The notes below the pieces were generated by a model. The model saw nothing but the letters and a program-made list of their open reading frames with translations. It had not been told where the DNA came from and searched no databases. 64,000 nucleotides of DNA from Helicoverpa zea. Lineage: Eukaryota; Arthropoda; Insecta; Lepidoptera; Noctuidae. Positions 57,744 through 64,000 of this stretch are shown piece after piece. The stretch's first letter is position 1. Each line of letters opens with the position of its first letter. Made by a program: the position numbers and the translations under genes. The stretch covers positions 9,628,189 to 9,692,188 of the forward strand of contig NC_061455.1 of the NCBI RefSeq assembly GCF_022581195.2, in the 5' to 3' direction.

Positions 57744-60700
57744 GTTACTTTCGCATTTATAATATTAGTTTGGAAAACAGTTTTTTTAGCATTTACTTGA
57801 AGTCAATATTCACTTAGAAACCAGTAGGTAGTCTACGTAATTCGTCTTCATTTAGAAATTATATTTATCTGTTCCGAAATATCCTGTGTAGGAATGTGTT
57901 CGCCATTAGATTCGACCGGTTGGATACAAAATGCCGGACATTCTCCCTAAGAAATAATTGTTCCCAAAAGGAGAATGGGAATGAAAATACAAGCTACATT
58001 GGAGTTTATAACAGTGTGTTAAGTTTGGGGGCAACTAAGTTTAAAACGATTATATTTGTGCGACTGCCAAGCGTAACGATTTTGGCGATATTCCCCTAGC
58101 TTAGTTTTGGCTGTTTGCGGAATAACCCTGCAGTGCTAAGTTATGATTAACGAGGTCCTAATAATCAGCTTATACGTCGCTGTTCAGATATGCAATTATC
58201 ATGAAAACAATAAATTTTCCGGCAACTTTTGGCTATGTTCCTATCAGCCATAACATATATTACCTCTATGAAAAACATTCATATTTATGTCATGTTGGAT
58301 GGGTATTTATATAACAATGTCATGAAACTGATGCTTTATGACTTTTTGCGTGTTAGGTGGTAGATACGGTGACACTTCATCTGTCTGGTGCTGTGGCTAC
58401 GGTACAAGAGGCCACTGTGGAACTGCCCAGTAAGACTCGCACATCGACCCGCCACGTCACGGACCAACCACTGGACGACTTCAACCCTCGCATACGCCTC
58501 AAGCTTTGCCTTCAAGTCAATCAAGACGTTTGCAGCGAATACACCGAAGCCGAGAGTAAGTAATCACTTGCAGGTTCCGCAGAAATTTGAGAATTTGTTC
58601 CTGTTCAATATACTGAGGTTGAAATATACATTGAATGCGTCACAGTAATAATTTAATAATCTGCAAAACATATAGTTAAAGAAAAAAGAAAGATAATTCA
58701 GTGGCAAACTTAAAAAATATGTCTGTTGTACAGTAGCGTGTTTTGAAATATTAAATTAAATTTGCTGCGTTATATTTAGTGTTATTTCGTTTTCAAAACT
58801 AGGGGCATTATTTATTTAAAGCAATAAGTGCGTGCGTATAAGTGAAATAATAAATAATTCACATTGTGTAAATAAACGCAGCCATATAAACATACTATTA
58901 TTTGATGCTATCACAAAATTAGTGCAAATATATCATTCTTATAGAGATATTTATTTCGAACAGTTGGAACATCGTATATCAAGGAGACATCGGCTCGCAC
59001 CACGGCCGCCATTGTGGGGATATTCGTCACTACTGTAGTAGTCCTACTATTTGTTGGACTATTGTTACTCATCTACCAGTGCAGACGCAGGCCCAACAAG
59101 AAAGACAGATCCAAGAACTACGAAATGGACTCAATGCGACCAGCTAAAGTGACGCCACAGAACCAAGCGCCGCCGCCGTATTACCCTAGCTCGGGCATGG
59201 AGAACAAAGCTCTCGAACATTCCATGGACATGGCGCTATCCATGGATGACTCCAAAACTGCGGTGTACGCAACACAGGGAGGGTACTCGTACCACGTGCC
59301 TCCACACACGCAACCTCATCCCGGACAACCGATGCCGAATTCCGATTGTAAGTACATTTTTTACTCACATCTGTGTAATCACTCTCATACATTTTCTTTT
59401 GACGCGAAAAGTAATTATCATATAATTTACGGTTCGTAGTTATGTCGTAGCACAAGTTGTATAATTTCATTTTAATTTCAACTCTATTATGTTGATTTAT
59501 TTTTCTCATTATGCCATCACTAAGGACTAACTTCAGACAACGTTGAAGGTAAAAAATGGAAATATCTGGAGAGCACGCTTTGCATGTTGCGTTCGTTCAT
59601 ACAGGTATTATAAAATTCGGGATTAAAGGAAGGTATTGTTCGCAGGGGTAAACATGGGCTTCATAGAGAACAGCTACACGAACAGTAACAACGGGGGCAG
59701 CGTGAACTCGCAGGACTCGTTGTGGCAGATGAAAATGGCGGCGGCGAACAACGCGGCGACTCTGCCCGCGCACCAGGTGCTGGACCGGCAGAGCAACTAC
59801 GACTACGACCCGATCTCTCACGCGGGCTACCGCAACATCGACGACTACGCGCACTACTCGCACCTGCCGCACGCCAGCCAGCCGGCCGCGCCCAGCGACT
59901 ACGACATGCGAGCCGCGCAGAACCCCTCCCGCCAGGAGTACTGCTCCGATCCCTACGCCTCCGTGCACAAACCCAAGAAACGCATGGATCAACATATCGG
60001 TAAGTCTTACCCCCTATACTACGATTAATAGCAACACTTTGTTGCTCGCAACAAGTTTTTCTGGAGCTACGAAAACTAGTTCATAAATTACTACGATAAA
60101 TTTCGTAGAGTGTAGCCGCTCTGTAATGATCTAACGCCCACACATTTTACAAACACTTGGACTAGTTTTTTAACCGACTTCCCAAAAAGGAGGAGGTTAT
60201 CAATTCGGCCGGTATGTTTTTTTTTTTTTTTTTCTATGTATGTACATCGATTACTCCGAGGTTTATGGACCGATTTACGTGATTCTTATTTTGTTCGACT
60301 CGGAATAGCTGCCAGTTGGTCCCATAGTCATCAGGTCAGGATCTGATGATGGAAACCCTGAGAAATCGAGGGCAACCTTCGAAAGTTGTAGGCATACATA
60401 GGGTAAAAACTTGACACTCAGGTGTACGCCTAAAAGCACTATTCAACTGTGAAGATTTGGAGCTGATCTGATGATGGAAACCAGAGAGGGTCGAGGGAAC
60501 TCGACAACTGAATATGTAAATTACCTCGTGTTTGGGCTTAAATTATTTGTATTGACAAGACCTTTGCAACAGTGAAGGTTTGGAGCTGACCTGATGATGG
60601 AGACCAGAGAAAGTAAGTCGAGGGAACTCGACAACTGAATATGTAAAATACCTCGTATTTGGACTTATATTCTTTGTATTGATGAGAACTTCTCACTTGT

Positions 60701-61303
60701 ATGGATAGTGACAACTATTCGTATCACTGAAAAGCTTTAAATAAAAAACTTTTTTACAAAAAAATTAAACCGACTTCCCAAAACACTAAAAAGCAAAAAA
60801 AAAACTATTTTTAGGTGCATCGGCCTAGAAGTCGGTGGCAAAATTAACTTAGTAACATCCATTAGACACCGACTTCTAGGCCGATGCACCTAAAAATAGT
60901 TTTTTTTTTTGCTTTTTAGTGTTTTGGGAAGTCGGTTTAATTTTTTTGTAAAAAAGTTTTACTAGTAGCTAAACATGCGAATTTCATTTTACATACCTTT
61001 CAGAGGCCAATGAATCACATACATAGATTTAGGAATACAAAAAGTTCAAGTTTTTAAAAATTTCCAATGTGAGACGGGACACGTCATATCCTAGATCCAG
61101 TACAAATGTATTTTCGTCCATCAGAGTCGCCGTACCATGAGGTGAGCGGTCTGCCGGAGTACGGCATGCGCGGTGGCGCGGAGGAGGGCGGCGCGGAGGA
61201 GAAGCCGCTGCACATGTCGCTGGGCTACGACGAGTCGCTGGAGTCGGGCTACTCCACGCCCAACTCGCGCGCGCGCCGCGTCATCCGCGAGATCATCGTA
61301 TGA
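5204..61303 (+). CDS. ed: echinoid, cell adhesion molecule (whole coding span, 11 exons)
   Basis: Coding exons are 5204-5255, 42593-42779, 45694-45954, 49017-49213, 54006-55163, 55404-55984, 56544-56747, 58357-58555, 58964-59347, 59646-59999 and 61125-61303. They sum to 3756 nt (1251 residues plus stop) with phase kept throughout. Domains: signal peptide 1-24; Ig1 (C41/C108), Ig2 (C155/C210), Ig3 (C257/C298), Ig4 (C341/C384), Ig5 (C436/C486), Ig6 (C531/C600), Ig7 (C642/C702); FN3 about 722-833 and a divergent FN3 about 838-947; membrane helix about 962-984; tail 985-1251 ending EIIV. Possible N-glycosylation sites are N96, N152, N674, N680 and N799. In Drosophila, Echinoid is a homophilic adhesion protein of adherens junctions that binds Canoe and Bazooka through EIIV, dampens EGFR signalling and feeds into Hippo signalling. 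The paralogue Fred is the main alternative; it is disfavoured because, as far as I know, it lacks EIIV. The length is close to the Drosophila protein, about 1330 residues. Confidence 0.93.
6780..7160. repeat. GC-rich patch, possibly a lepidopteran interspersed repeat
   Basis: A markedly GC-rich stretch sits in AT-rich intron DNA. It includes a block near 6920-7000 (accgactccacg, then ctacccctagag, then cgcggaggggcgaggcg) that resembles repeat sequence I associate with Lepidoptera. A local palindrome-like piece (ggccggctcggccggcc) lies near 7050. No protein is recognisable, and open frames here are GC artefacts. Confidence 0.3.
7165..7262 (+). repeat. TGCATG-rich degenerate minisatellite
   Basis: A degenerate tandem array of units of about 20 bp built around 'tgcatgc' contains TGCATG at 7176, 7183, 7202, 7221 and 7252, that is five copies in 82 bp. 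TGCATG is the DNA form of the Rbfox/A2bp1 RNA-binding motif, and the cluster lies on the transcribed strand of ed intron 1. It may equally be simple repeat expansion. Confidence 0.6.
10065..10451 (-). other. unrecognised reverse-strand ORF, 128 codons
   Basis: An open frame on the minus strand inside ed intron 1 starts at the ATG at 10451. It encodes a basic, soluble-looking sequence (IRLQDLNPKRNRNR near the start, KRKISSLFW near residue 93). I recognise no family. A decayed transposon fragment or chance are both possible. No splice partners or promoter were identified. Confidence 0.2.
12391..12418. repeat. perfect 28-nt palindrome
   Basis: The sequence from gtcgttgtta to taacaacgac is its own reverse complement over 28 bases, centred on TTTAAA. 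No flanking repeat or target duplication is obvious. It could be a small hairpin or a dyad binding site. Function unknown. Confidence 0.8.
21495..22025 (-). other. 176-codon reverse-strand ORF, possibly repeat-derived
   Basis: This is the longest open frame outside the ed exons, on the minus strand in intron 1. Its C-terminal half (RSDVAWLHSRARE, CFAEGMKG) resembles short hypothetical proteins that I associate with repeated DNA in moth genomes; I cannot verify this. The N-terminal half is unremarkable. A 12-bp inverted repeat (cagtgctgccaa at 21690-21701, ttggcagcactg at 22077-22088) spans part of the frame. A functional gene is not supported. Confidence 0.3.
30990..31120. promoter_or_regulatory. 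GC-richer island in intron 1
   Basis: About 130 bp of CpG-containing DNA (gagccgcggcg, cgctgcgtgcgcc) interrupts AT-rich intron. Overlapping open frames on both strands reflect the base composition. It is a candidate regulatory island or old repeat, with no specific motif assigned. Confidence 0.2.
32612..34770. mobile_element. degenerate foldback-like element (about 2.1 kb)
   Basis: The two flanks share related sequence in opposite orientation. 'tactataaaggt' near 32698 reappears inverted as 'acctttatagta' near 34750. A 33058-33107 block (gtaaaagtcatgaaaac, then ctatagac) aligns loosely with the reverse complement of about 34480-34530. Short motifs of the type 'cactata' and 'tatagtact' recur throughout. 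The middle holds several hairpins (33721-33777, 33861-33876, 33880-33907) and an inverted pair aatatggctgct / agcagccatatt at 34087 and 34149. No transposase is visible. Boundaries are approximate. Confidence 0.4.
33721..33777. repeat. hairpin with 20-nt arms
   Basis: The arms 33721-33740 (aaaaagatgc onward) and 33758-33777 match at 19 of 20 positions. The 17-nt loop is itself almost palindromic (cacaattattgtg). It lies in the middle of the foldback-like element and probably belongs to it. Confidence 0.75.
40240..40395. promoter_or_regulatory. CpG-rich island near the end of intron 1
   Basis: About 150 bp of strongly GC-rich sequence (gccggcaggctgcgcacgcg, then cgccgccgttgcgcc and a related copy ctccgccgttgctgc) stands out against AT-rich intron. 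It lies about 2.2 kb ahead of exon 2. No coding exon with matching phase was found. It could be an alternative promoter or enhancer, but nothing shows this directly. Confidence 0.3.
42593..42779 (+). CDS. ed: ed exon 2: end of signal peptide, first half of Ig1
   Basis: The acceptor is a T-rich tract ending in AG at 42591-42592, and the donor is CA|GTAAGT at 42780. Residues 18-80 include the mature N-terminus EDEQHD, the first Ig1 cysteine (C41 in TMQC) and the Ig core tryptophan (W57 in YYWV). The third codon position is almost always G or C, unlike the surrounding AT-rich intron. Confidence 0.93.
42780..45693 (+). other. ed: ed intron 2
   Basis: This is AT-rich intron sequence between the two Ig1 exons. 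It contains only short frames, such as an 87-codon frame at 42980-43243 with no known motif. No repeat family was recognised with confidence. Confidence 0.85.
45694..45954 (+). CDS. ed: ed exon 3: end of Ig1, start of Ig2
   Basis: The acceptor TTGCAG ends at 45693 and the donor AA|GTAAGA starts at 45955. Residues 80-167 contain the closing Ig1 motif ERDNGRFEC, with C108, and the opening cysteine of Ig2 (C155 in NLSC). The sequons N96-V-S and N152-L-S fall here. The exon is very GC-rich, so long open frames also appear in other frames and on the opposite strand. Those are shadows. Confidence 0.95.
45955..49016 (+). other. ed: ed intron 3
   Basis: This is AT-rich intron. A stretch around 47170-47520 is somewhat richer in CpG (gaccggccagccggttg, cgttgtcgccgagccgg) but has no recognisable content. 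The other short frames look like chance. Confidence 0.85.
49017..49213 (+). CDS. ed: ed exon 4: end of Ig2
   Basis: The acceptor CTTTAG ends at 49016 and the donor T|GTAAGT starts at 49214. Residues 167-233 begin KWYREG, the Ig core tryptophan W168, and contain the closing motif DDGAVFRC with C210. An RTE-like repeat starts only about 16 nt beyond the donor. Confidence 0.95.
49230..49409 (+). mobile_element. RTE-like interspersed repeat fragment
   Basis: The sequence begins 'aatattataaagagg' and contains 'ataggctatattttatcccg', 'gtacgggcaatagtt' and 'cacgggaggcgggtgaaac'. I recognise this order from a very common lepidopteran interspersed repeat of the RTE/non-LTR type. It is a short copy without coding capacity. 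It starts about 16 nt after the exon 4 donor site. Confidence 0.65.
52638..52814. mobile_element. 177-bp nested palindromic element (MITE-like)
   Basis: The ends 52638-52691 and 52761-52814 are perfect 54-bp inverted repeats (cctaaaccgtg to cacggtttagg). The interior repeats part of the arms: a block beginning aaatgcgaggtaatt occurs at 52656 and again at 52727, 71 bp apart. 'acagcaaaaaggtttta' appears three times. There is no coding content and no clear target duplication. It could be a MITE or a locally rearranged palindrome. Confidence 0.75.
53688..53986 (+). mobile_element. tRNA-derived SINE
   Basis: A pol III A box (tggcgcaaagg at 53699) and B box (ggttcgattcc at 53743) form a tRNA-like head. 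A body with 'gcgtggggctaaccgaccg' follows, and then a tail with a doubled 'cccgacatta' unit. This layout matches tRNA-derived SINEs of moths. A likely 17-bp target duplication with two mismatches flanks it (53671-53687 and 53987-54003). The right copy abuts the exon 5 splice acceptor. It is not a functional tRNA gene, because the head cannot be folded into a full cloverleaf with an acceptor stem. Confidence 0.8.
54006..55163 (+). CDS. ed: ed exon 5: Ig3 to Ig6
   Basis: This 1158-nt exon encodes residues 233-619. It opens with YFPRVEVAPENP and carries four Ig domains. Their closing motifs are DAGKYTC (C298), MAGTYVC (C384), SEGVYHC (C486) and DRGIYSC (C600), each paired with an upstream cysteine and core tryptophan. 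The acceptor AG is at 54004-54005 and the donor C|GTGAGT begins at 55164. Codon use is clearly more AT-rich than in exons 2-4. The four domains sit in one exon, whereas Ig1 and Ig2 are split by introns. Confidence 0.96.
55404..55984 (+). CDS. ed: ed exon 6: Ig7 and first FN3 domain
   Basis: The acceptor TTTTCAG ends at 55403 and the donor AAG|GTAATA starts at 55985. Residues 619-812 hold Ig7 (C642, W654 and QDYGEYYC with C702), then the linker GAPESPR and an FN3 domain with W743 and the strand motif KYFVRYR. An insertion with three extra cysteines (C777, C792, C798) precedes the NTYSFK strand that continues into exon 7. Confidence 0.96.
55985..56543 (+). other. ed: ed intron 6
   Basis: A 559-bp AT-rich intron splits the first FN3 domain. 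No repeat or gene was recognised. Confidence 0.85.
56544..56747 (+). CDS. ed: ed exon 7: end of FN3-1, start of FN3-2
   Basis: The acceptor AAATGCAG ends at 56543 and the donor CAG|GTAATT starts at 56748; both ends are in phase 0. Residues 813-880 complete the FN3 strand (KVKAVNTKG), with the terminal motif SNYSNEITV. They then enter a second, divergent FN3 (NPPEQVTYDP) with C860. Confidence 0.94.
57499..57769 (-). mobile_element. RTE-like interspersed repeat, inverted copy
   Basis: It starts 'actagcttttgcccgcaac' and contains 'aactatcctatgtcctttc' and 'aaatcggttcagtagttta'. It ends with an AGAC run and 'actttcgcatttataatatt'. This is a familiar lepidopteran repeat. Read on the minus strand it begins like the fragment at 49230 (aatattataaa), so the two appear to be relatives in opposite orientation. 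Confidence 0.65.
57697..57740. repeat. (AGAC)11 microsatellite
   Basis: Eleven uninterrupted copies of AGAC occur within the RTE-like repeat. Such runs are a usual part of this repeat end and are likely to vary in length between individuals. Confidence 0.95.
58357..58555 (+). CDS. ed: ed exon 8: divergent FN3-2
   Basis: The acceptor GTGTTAG ends at 58356 and the donor A|GTAAGT starts at 58556. Residues 881-946, plus the split codon for I947, form the rest of the membrane-proximal FN3-like region, with C931 and C939 (LKLCLQV, DVCSEY). It lacks a clear FN3 tryptophan at the usual place, so the domain call rests on position and on the known Echinoid architecture. Confidence 0.92.
58556..58963 (+). 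other. ed: ed intron 8
   Basis: A 408-bp AT-rich intron separates the FN3-like region from the membrane exon. Nothing else was recognised. Confidence 0.85.
58964..59347 (+). CDS. ed: ed exon 9: juxtamembrane stem, membrane helix, proximal tail
   Basis: The acceptor CGAACAG ends at 58963 and the donor T|GTAAGT starts at 59348. Residues 947-1074 run from a short stem (GTSYIKETSARTT) into a hydrophobic helix of about 23 residues (962-984, encoded near 59008-59076). A stop-transfer cluster CRRRPNKK follows. The proximal tail contains PPPY at 1016-1019 (59170-59181), which fits the PPxY class of WW-domain ligands, and several tyrosines. Confidence 0.95.
59646..59999 (+). CDS. ed: ed exon 10: tyrosine-rich cytoplasmic tail
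   Basis: The acceptor TTCGCAG ends at 59645 and the donor G|GTAAGT starts at 60000. Residues 1075-1192 are low in hydrophobic content and rich in Asn, Ser and Tyr, for example NYDYDP, YRNIDDYAHY and QEYCSDPY. The section ends with the basic stretch KPKKRMDQHI. Strong GC3 bias produces long shadow frames on both strands. Confidence 0.95.
60449..60694. repeat. 123-bp tandem duplication
   Basis: Two diverged copies (60449-60571 and 60572 to about 60694) share 'tttggagctga', 'ctgatgatgga', 'tcgagggaactcgacaactg' and 'acctcgt'. A partial third copy ('atctgatgatggaaaccctg', 'atcgaggg') lies upstream near 60340-60375. Confidence 0.8.
60745..60960. repeat. 93-bp near-perfect inverted repeat
   Basis: The left arm 60745-60837 and right arm 60867-60960 are reverse complements apart from one extra T in a homopolymer run. 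The loop is 29 nt. The arms contain 'ttaggtgcatcggcctag' and 'aaccgacttcccaaaac'. Transcribed as part of ed intron 10, it would form a long RNA stem. Confidence 0.9.
61125..61303 (+). CDS. ed: ed exon 11: C-terminus with EIIV PDZ ligand and stop
   Basis: The acceptor TCCATCAG ends at 61124. The split codon gives E1193, and the frame runs to TGA at 61301-61303. The tail is acidic (GGAEEGGAEE), then SGYSTPNSRARRV, and ends with residues 1248-1251, EIIV. In Drosophila this C-terminal motif binds the PDZ domains of Canoe and Bazooka. The exact match at the very end of the frame is the strongest single argument for echinoid. Confidence 0.96.
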
Positions 61304-62560
61304 ACACGGCTGTAAGCTGGCCGCGCGCCGCTCGGCCGCTCGGCCGCGCTCGTGTCGCGTCGCGCCCCGAGTCCGCCCCTGACTTCCCTTCACTTGTTGC
61401 CCCCATCTGCAGGCTCAACATAAACTCTCATTGCCAGTCAGTTCGAGAGCTGTTACTGCGTGAAACTCGTATTGTATGTGAAGTTGGCGGTCATGCATCG
61501 GAACGGATTTTGCACAGCTGGTGCCCTACAAATGATAACAAGATAAGTGTAGCTAGTGCGTGAGAACAGTAATTCTGTTGTGATAAGTCGAGTAAAATAT
61601 TTTTATACAGGGAAGGAAAATTGAACTAGATTAAGCCAGCCAGTGTGACGGACTTACAAACTTCGCGAGTGCCGTGAAACTAAAAGTGTTATTATTATAT
61701 CGTAAAACGGAAATCAAATTACGTTTTCACAGGTGATTAACTGAATCTTTTTTTTAGATTTAATTGTCATCATAAACGATAGACAATAAATCTTGAAGTC
61801 GATATAAAGTTATGATTCCTTTTGGGGCATTTATGTTATCTATATGCAATCAGGTATAAAATGAAACCCCAGATGGTTATATTCCACTTTTTTTCTCAAA
61901 TATTATAATGAGAAAGATTTGGATTTACTATTCTTGTATATCTTTTTTATAAGTTTCATGAAGAGGTACTGTTAAATAATACAAAGGTATTTAAGATAAG
62001 GAAGTTGCCATAAAATCGCTTAGTTCTTAAATTAAAATACCTTTCTGTCGCGAAGAACTGGTACAAAAGCGATAGAACGTATTAAGTAAGCTCTTTTTCT
62101 TATATAAGTAAAATCTATTTTGCCTTCATCCTTCATATAAATTTCGAAACTATAAAGGTTTCGTACGATAACGAATGATATGTGATCTCCATAGCTCATA
62201 TTTTGTAAATGTGGTTTATAATTGACTTATGCAAGTATGGTGCGAGTGGTGTAAATAAATCATCGAAGTGTAGAAGTATAGTGATCATTATCGACATTGT
62301 CAATTGTGATGCTAGAGTGTATGGAACGTTCGTAGAGTTTACGAGCACTGAAGTAATGGAGCCTTCATTTGGCCTGACAGAGATCGCGCTCGCTATTCAT
62401 TTGTTTCGGAACATTCCCATTCTGATTTTGTCAATGACCCCGCCGTTCATTTCAATTTCGACGAATTTGGAACCACTAACATTTGTGCTATACATTCAGC
62501 TCTATTCGAATAAAATTAATAACGGTATAAGCTATACAAATCCACAGTATTAATATACCA
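61304..62560 (+). other. ed: ed 3' UTR region with candidate poly(A) signals
   Basis: GC-rich sequence follows the stop for about 80 bp and then turns AT-rich. AATAAA occurs at 61785-61790, 62254-62259 and 62509-62514. The first is followed within about 30 nt by a T/G-rich stretch (ccttttggggc). The true 3' end cannot be fixed from sequence. A 114-codon frame at 62209-62553 shows no known motif and is probably chance. Confidence 0.55.
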
Positions 62561-64000
62561 ACAACATTTTAAGAGATCTCATTATTGGACAAGAAATTAT
62601 GTGCTGATTTAAATCTCCAAGCAATATTCTGAGCCAAATAATCTTGTCGATGTCCCGAAATTCCTGGTAACGCGGCCTTAAGACGTGATCTGGTAATAGC
62701 GTAAATTCTGTATGAATTGCAATGATGATACAAGAATACGACTCCCCCGGAACATTGTTTAGCAACAGCAGTAATTACATTTTATTCTATATTAAAATGA
62801 GTTTGCAGAAAAATAATTAAGTTTTCCATCACAGTTTCATTCAAAGTAGGTTAGAACGTTGAAGCACACAAAACAAATTATAACCTTAGGATCTTTTGCA
62901 GACACACGAGTCAAATCATGTTTGCGCAAATATTAGTTTTCCATTACGCTTTTGTTGCGTGATCTTATGTCATGTCACTTGGTAATTTCTAGTCTCTTAA
63001 ACTCTATTATGTTTGAAAGGAATTCAAACGGCATTCATCACAATGCATTATTGGAATATTGAGGAGTTCAGATCTTTAATAGAATAAGATTAATTATGAG
63101 AATGATGTTATTGGTTTCACAAATATTATGATAAGGTAAATATTGGTTAATTGTAAATATACACCCGTGTTATGTCAATGTTTGTTCTGGGATGATACTC
63201 TTGATATTATTTTCTGGTAGTGATGGGTTCTTAGGGCTCAGATCTATTACGCGTAATGATCTAGATGTATGGAATAACAACATGTTTTGGCTGCAGCCAG
63301 GGGCGTAGTGAGGGTTTCGTTCAGACAATGCACTGCGGTGTATTGATTTCTATCACAAGTGTCTTCAGGTTGCCTAGGGTTGAGGACCTCGAAGCCAAAT
63401 CTCCTCATTCCTAGATAACCTCTTTGCGCGCCATGCCCGTGGTTACAGCCCTCGACAAAAGACTGTCAAACTAGAATTCGGGGACATGTCTGTGTAATAT
63501 TTCACATAGTATGTACGTGGCACATTTAATTATGTCCTTTAATGTATTACCTGATTCAAAGTATACATTGCAGGACGTGAATTTCAATGTCGCATTCGCA
63601 TTCTTTTACAAGCATACTTATTTTTTTGAACATCTTTAGTAAACGCTTTTTTAGGAAATATGACAGACTTTGACGATGTTGAGAGCCCCCTAAATGTTAT
63701 TTTTAATTACTAGTTTCAGTTACGGCTAACTGTGACATGAATTTACTAAGCACTGCCTTTGTGGTACTACTCATACATGTTTATTGCGAAAGTGTTAAGA
63801 ATGTCTATAAAGTGCTAATTTCACGAATTTATCAAGTGCTTCTTTTCACGTGTAAAGCACTATAATTTATAGGCATCTAATATACACATTTTAATCTAAA
63901 ATTCTAGCTAGATGCAATATGTTTTTTTTTTTGTAACTAGAAACTTATGTGGTTAAGCATCTATAGATTTTTTAGACTGTGACGGTCAGTCTAAGGTGCC
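62561..64000. other. downstream DNA, no gene recognised
   Basis: This is AT-rich sequence. A degraded repeat may lie near 63290-63480 ('ccaggggcgtagtgagggt'). No protein or RNA gene is supported. Confidence 0.6.

Larger units (their letters stand above)
56748..58356 (+). other. ed: ed intron 7
   Basis: A 1609-bp intron inside the second FN3-like region contains an RTE-like repeat and an AGAC microsatellite at 57499-57769. The rest is AT-rich without recognised content. Confidence 0.85.
60165..60960. mobile_element. lepidopteran interspersed repeat opening 'aaccgacttccc'
   Basis: The opening 'aaccgacttcccaaaaagg', then 'aggaggttatcaattcgg', a T run, and 'gattactccgaggtttatgg' is an arrangement I recognise from many moth and butterfly genomes. 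I cannot place it in a class. It contains a 123-bp tandem duplication and ends in a 93-bp inverted repeat that reuses the opening motif (aaccgacttcccaaaac). No coding capacity was seen. Confidence 0.65.
60000..61124 (+). other. ed: ed intron 10, largely repeat-derived
   Basis: This 1125-bp intron is about 70 percent occupied by a single repeat complex (60165-60960), which includes a tandem duplication and a long hairpin. The remainder is plain AT-rich intron. Confidence 0.85.

Noticed and set aside
59597..60003. Long frames antisense to and out of frame with ed exon 10
   Set aside because: They arise from the strong GC3 bias of exon 10 and encode only low-complexity Arg/Val/Ala-rich peptides.
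60211..60231. T-run as a poly(A) tail of a reverse-inserted retrogene
   Set aside because: The run is an internal part of the recognised 'aaccgacttccc' repeat and is not at the end of a gene copy.
61121..61563. Frames overlapping ed exon 11 and the GC-rich start of the 3' UTR
   Set aside because: They are Arg/Ala-rich composition artefacts. The EIIV-ending frame is the real one.
62209..62553. 114-codon plus-strand frame downstream of ed
   Set aside because: It has no recognisable motif and lies in likely 3' UTR or downstream AT-rich DNA. Length is compatible with chance in 64 kb.
1..64000. CRISPR arrays, bacterial operons, rRNA genes or known conserved microRNAs
   Set aside because: No regular repeat-spacer pattern, rRNA-like sequence or familiar microRNA seed hairpin was seen. 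The sequence is eukaryotic intron-rich DNA.

Overview
The window is insect nuclear DNA, very probably from a moth or butterfly (Lepidoptera). It is AT-rich, with long introns and GT-AG splice sites. It carries repeats of lepidopteran type: a tRNA-derived SINE, RTE-like fragments with an AGAC microsatellite, and a repeat opening with 'aaccgacttccc'. No bacterial-style gene arrangement is present.

One gene dominates. It is a complete plus-strand copy of echinoid (ed), an immunoglobulin-superfamily cell adhesion protein. I joined eleven coding exons between 5204 and 61303. Every junction has GT and AG, and reading phase is kept through all ten introns. The result is an open frame of 3756 nt, or 1251 residues plus stop. 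The protein has a signal peptide, seven Ig domains, two fibronectin type III domains, one membrane helix (about 962-984), a 267-residue tyrosine-rich tail, and the C-terminal PDZ ligand EIIV that marks Echinoid.

Layout: 1 to about 4760 is upstream DNA with no recognised gene. About 4760-5203 is the promoter and 5' leader, with short upstream ORFs. Exon 1 (5204-5255) encodes the signal peptide. Intron 1 (5256-42592) is 37.3 kb. It holds GC-rich patches, a TGCATG cluster, palindromes, a degenerate foldback-like element and some reverse-strand ORFs that I cannot assign. Exons 2-4 (42593-49213) encode Ig1 and Ig2. Intron 4 carries an RTE-like fragment, a nested palindromic element and a SINE against the exon 5 acceptor. 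Exon 5 encodes Ig3-Ig6, exons 6-8 encode Ig7 and the FN3 domains, exon 9 the membrane helix, and exons 10-11 most of the tail. 61304-64000 is 3' UTR and downstream DNA.

I see no multi-gene system. The most unusual structures are a SINE whose apparent target duplication forms the polypyrimidine tract of exon 5, a 93-bp near-perfect inverted repeat in the last intron, and a 177-bp nested palindrome in intron 4. Family assignments come from recognition by eye, without a database search.
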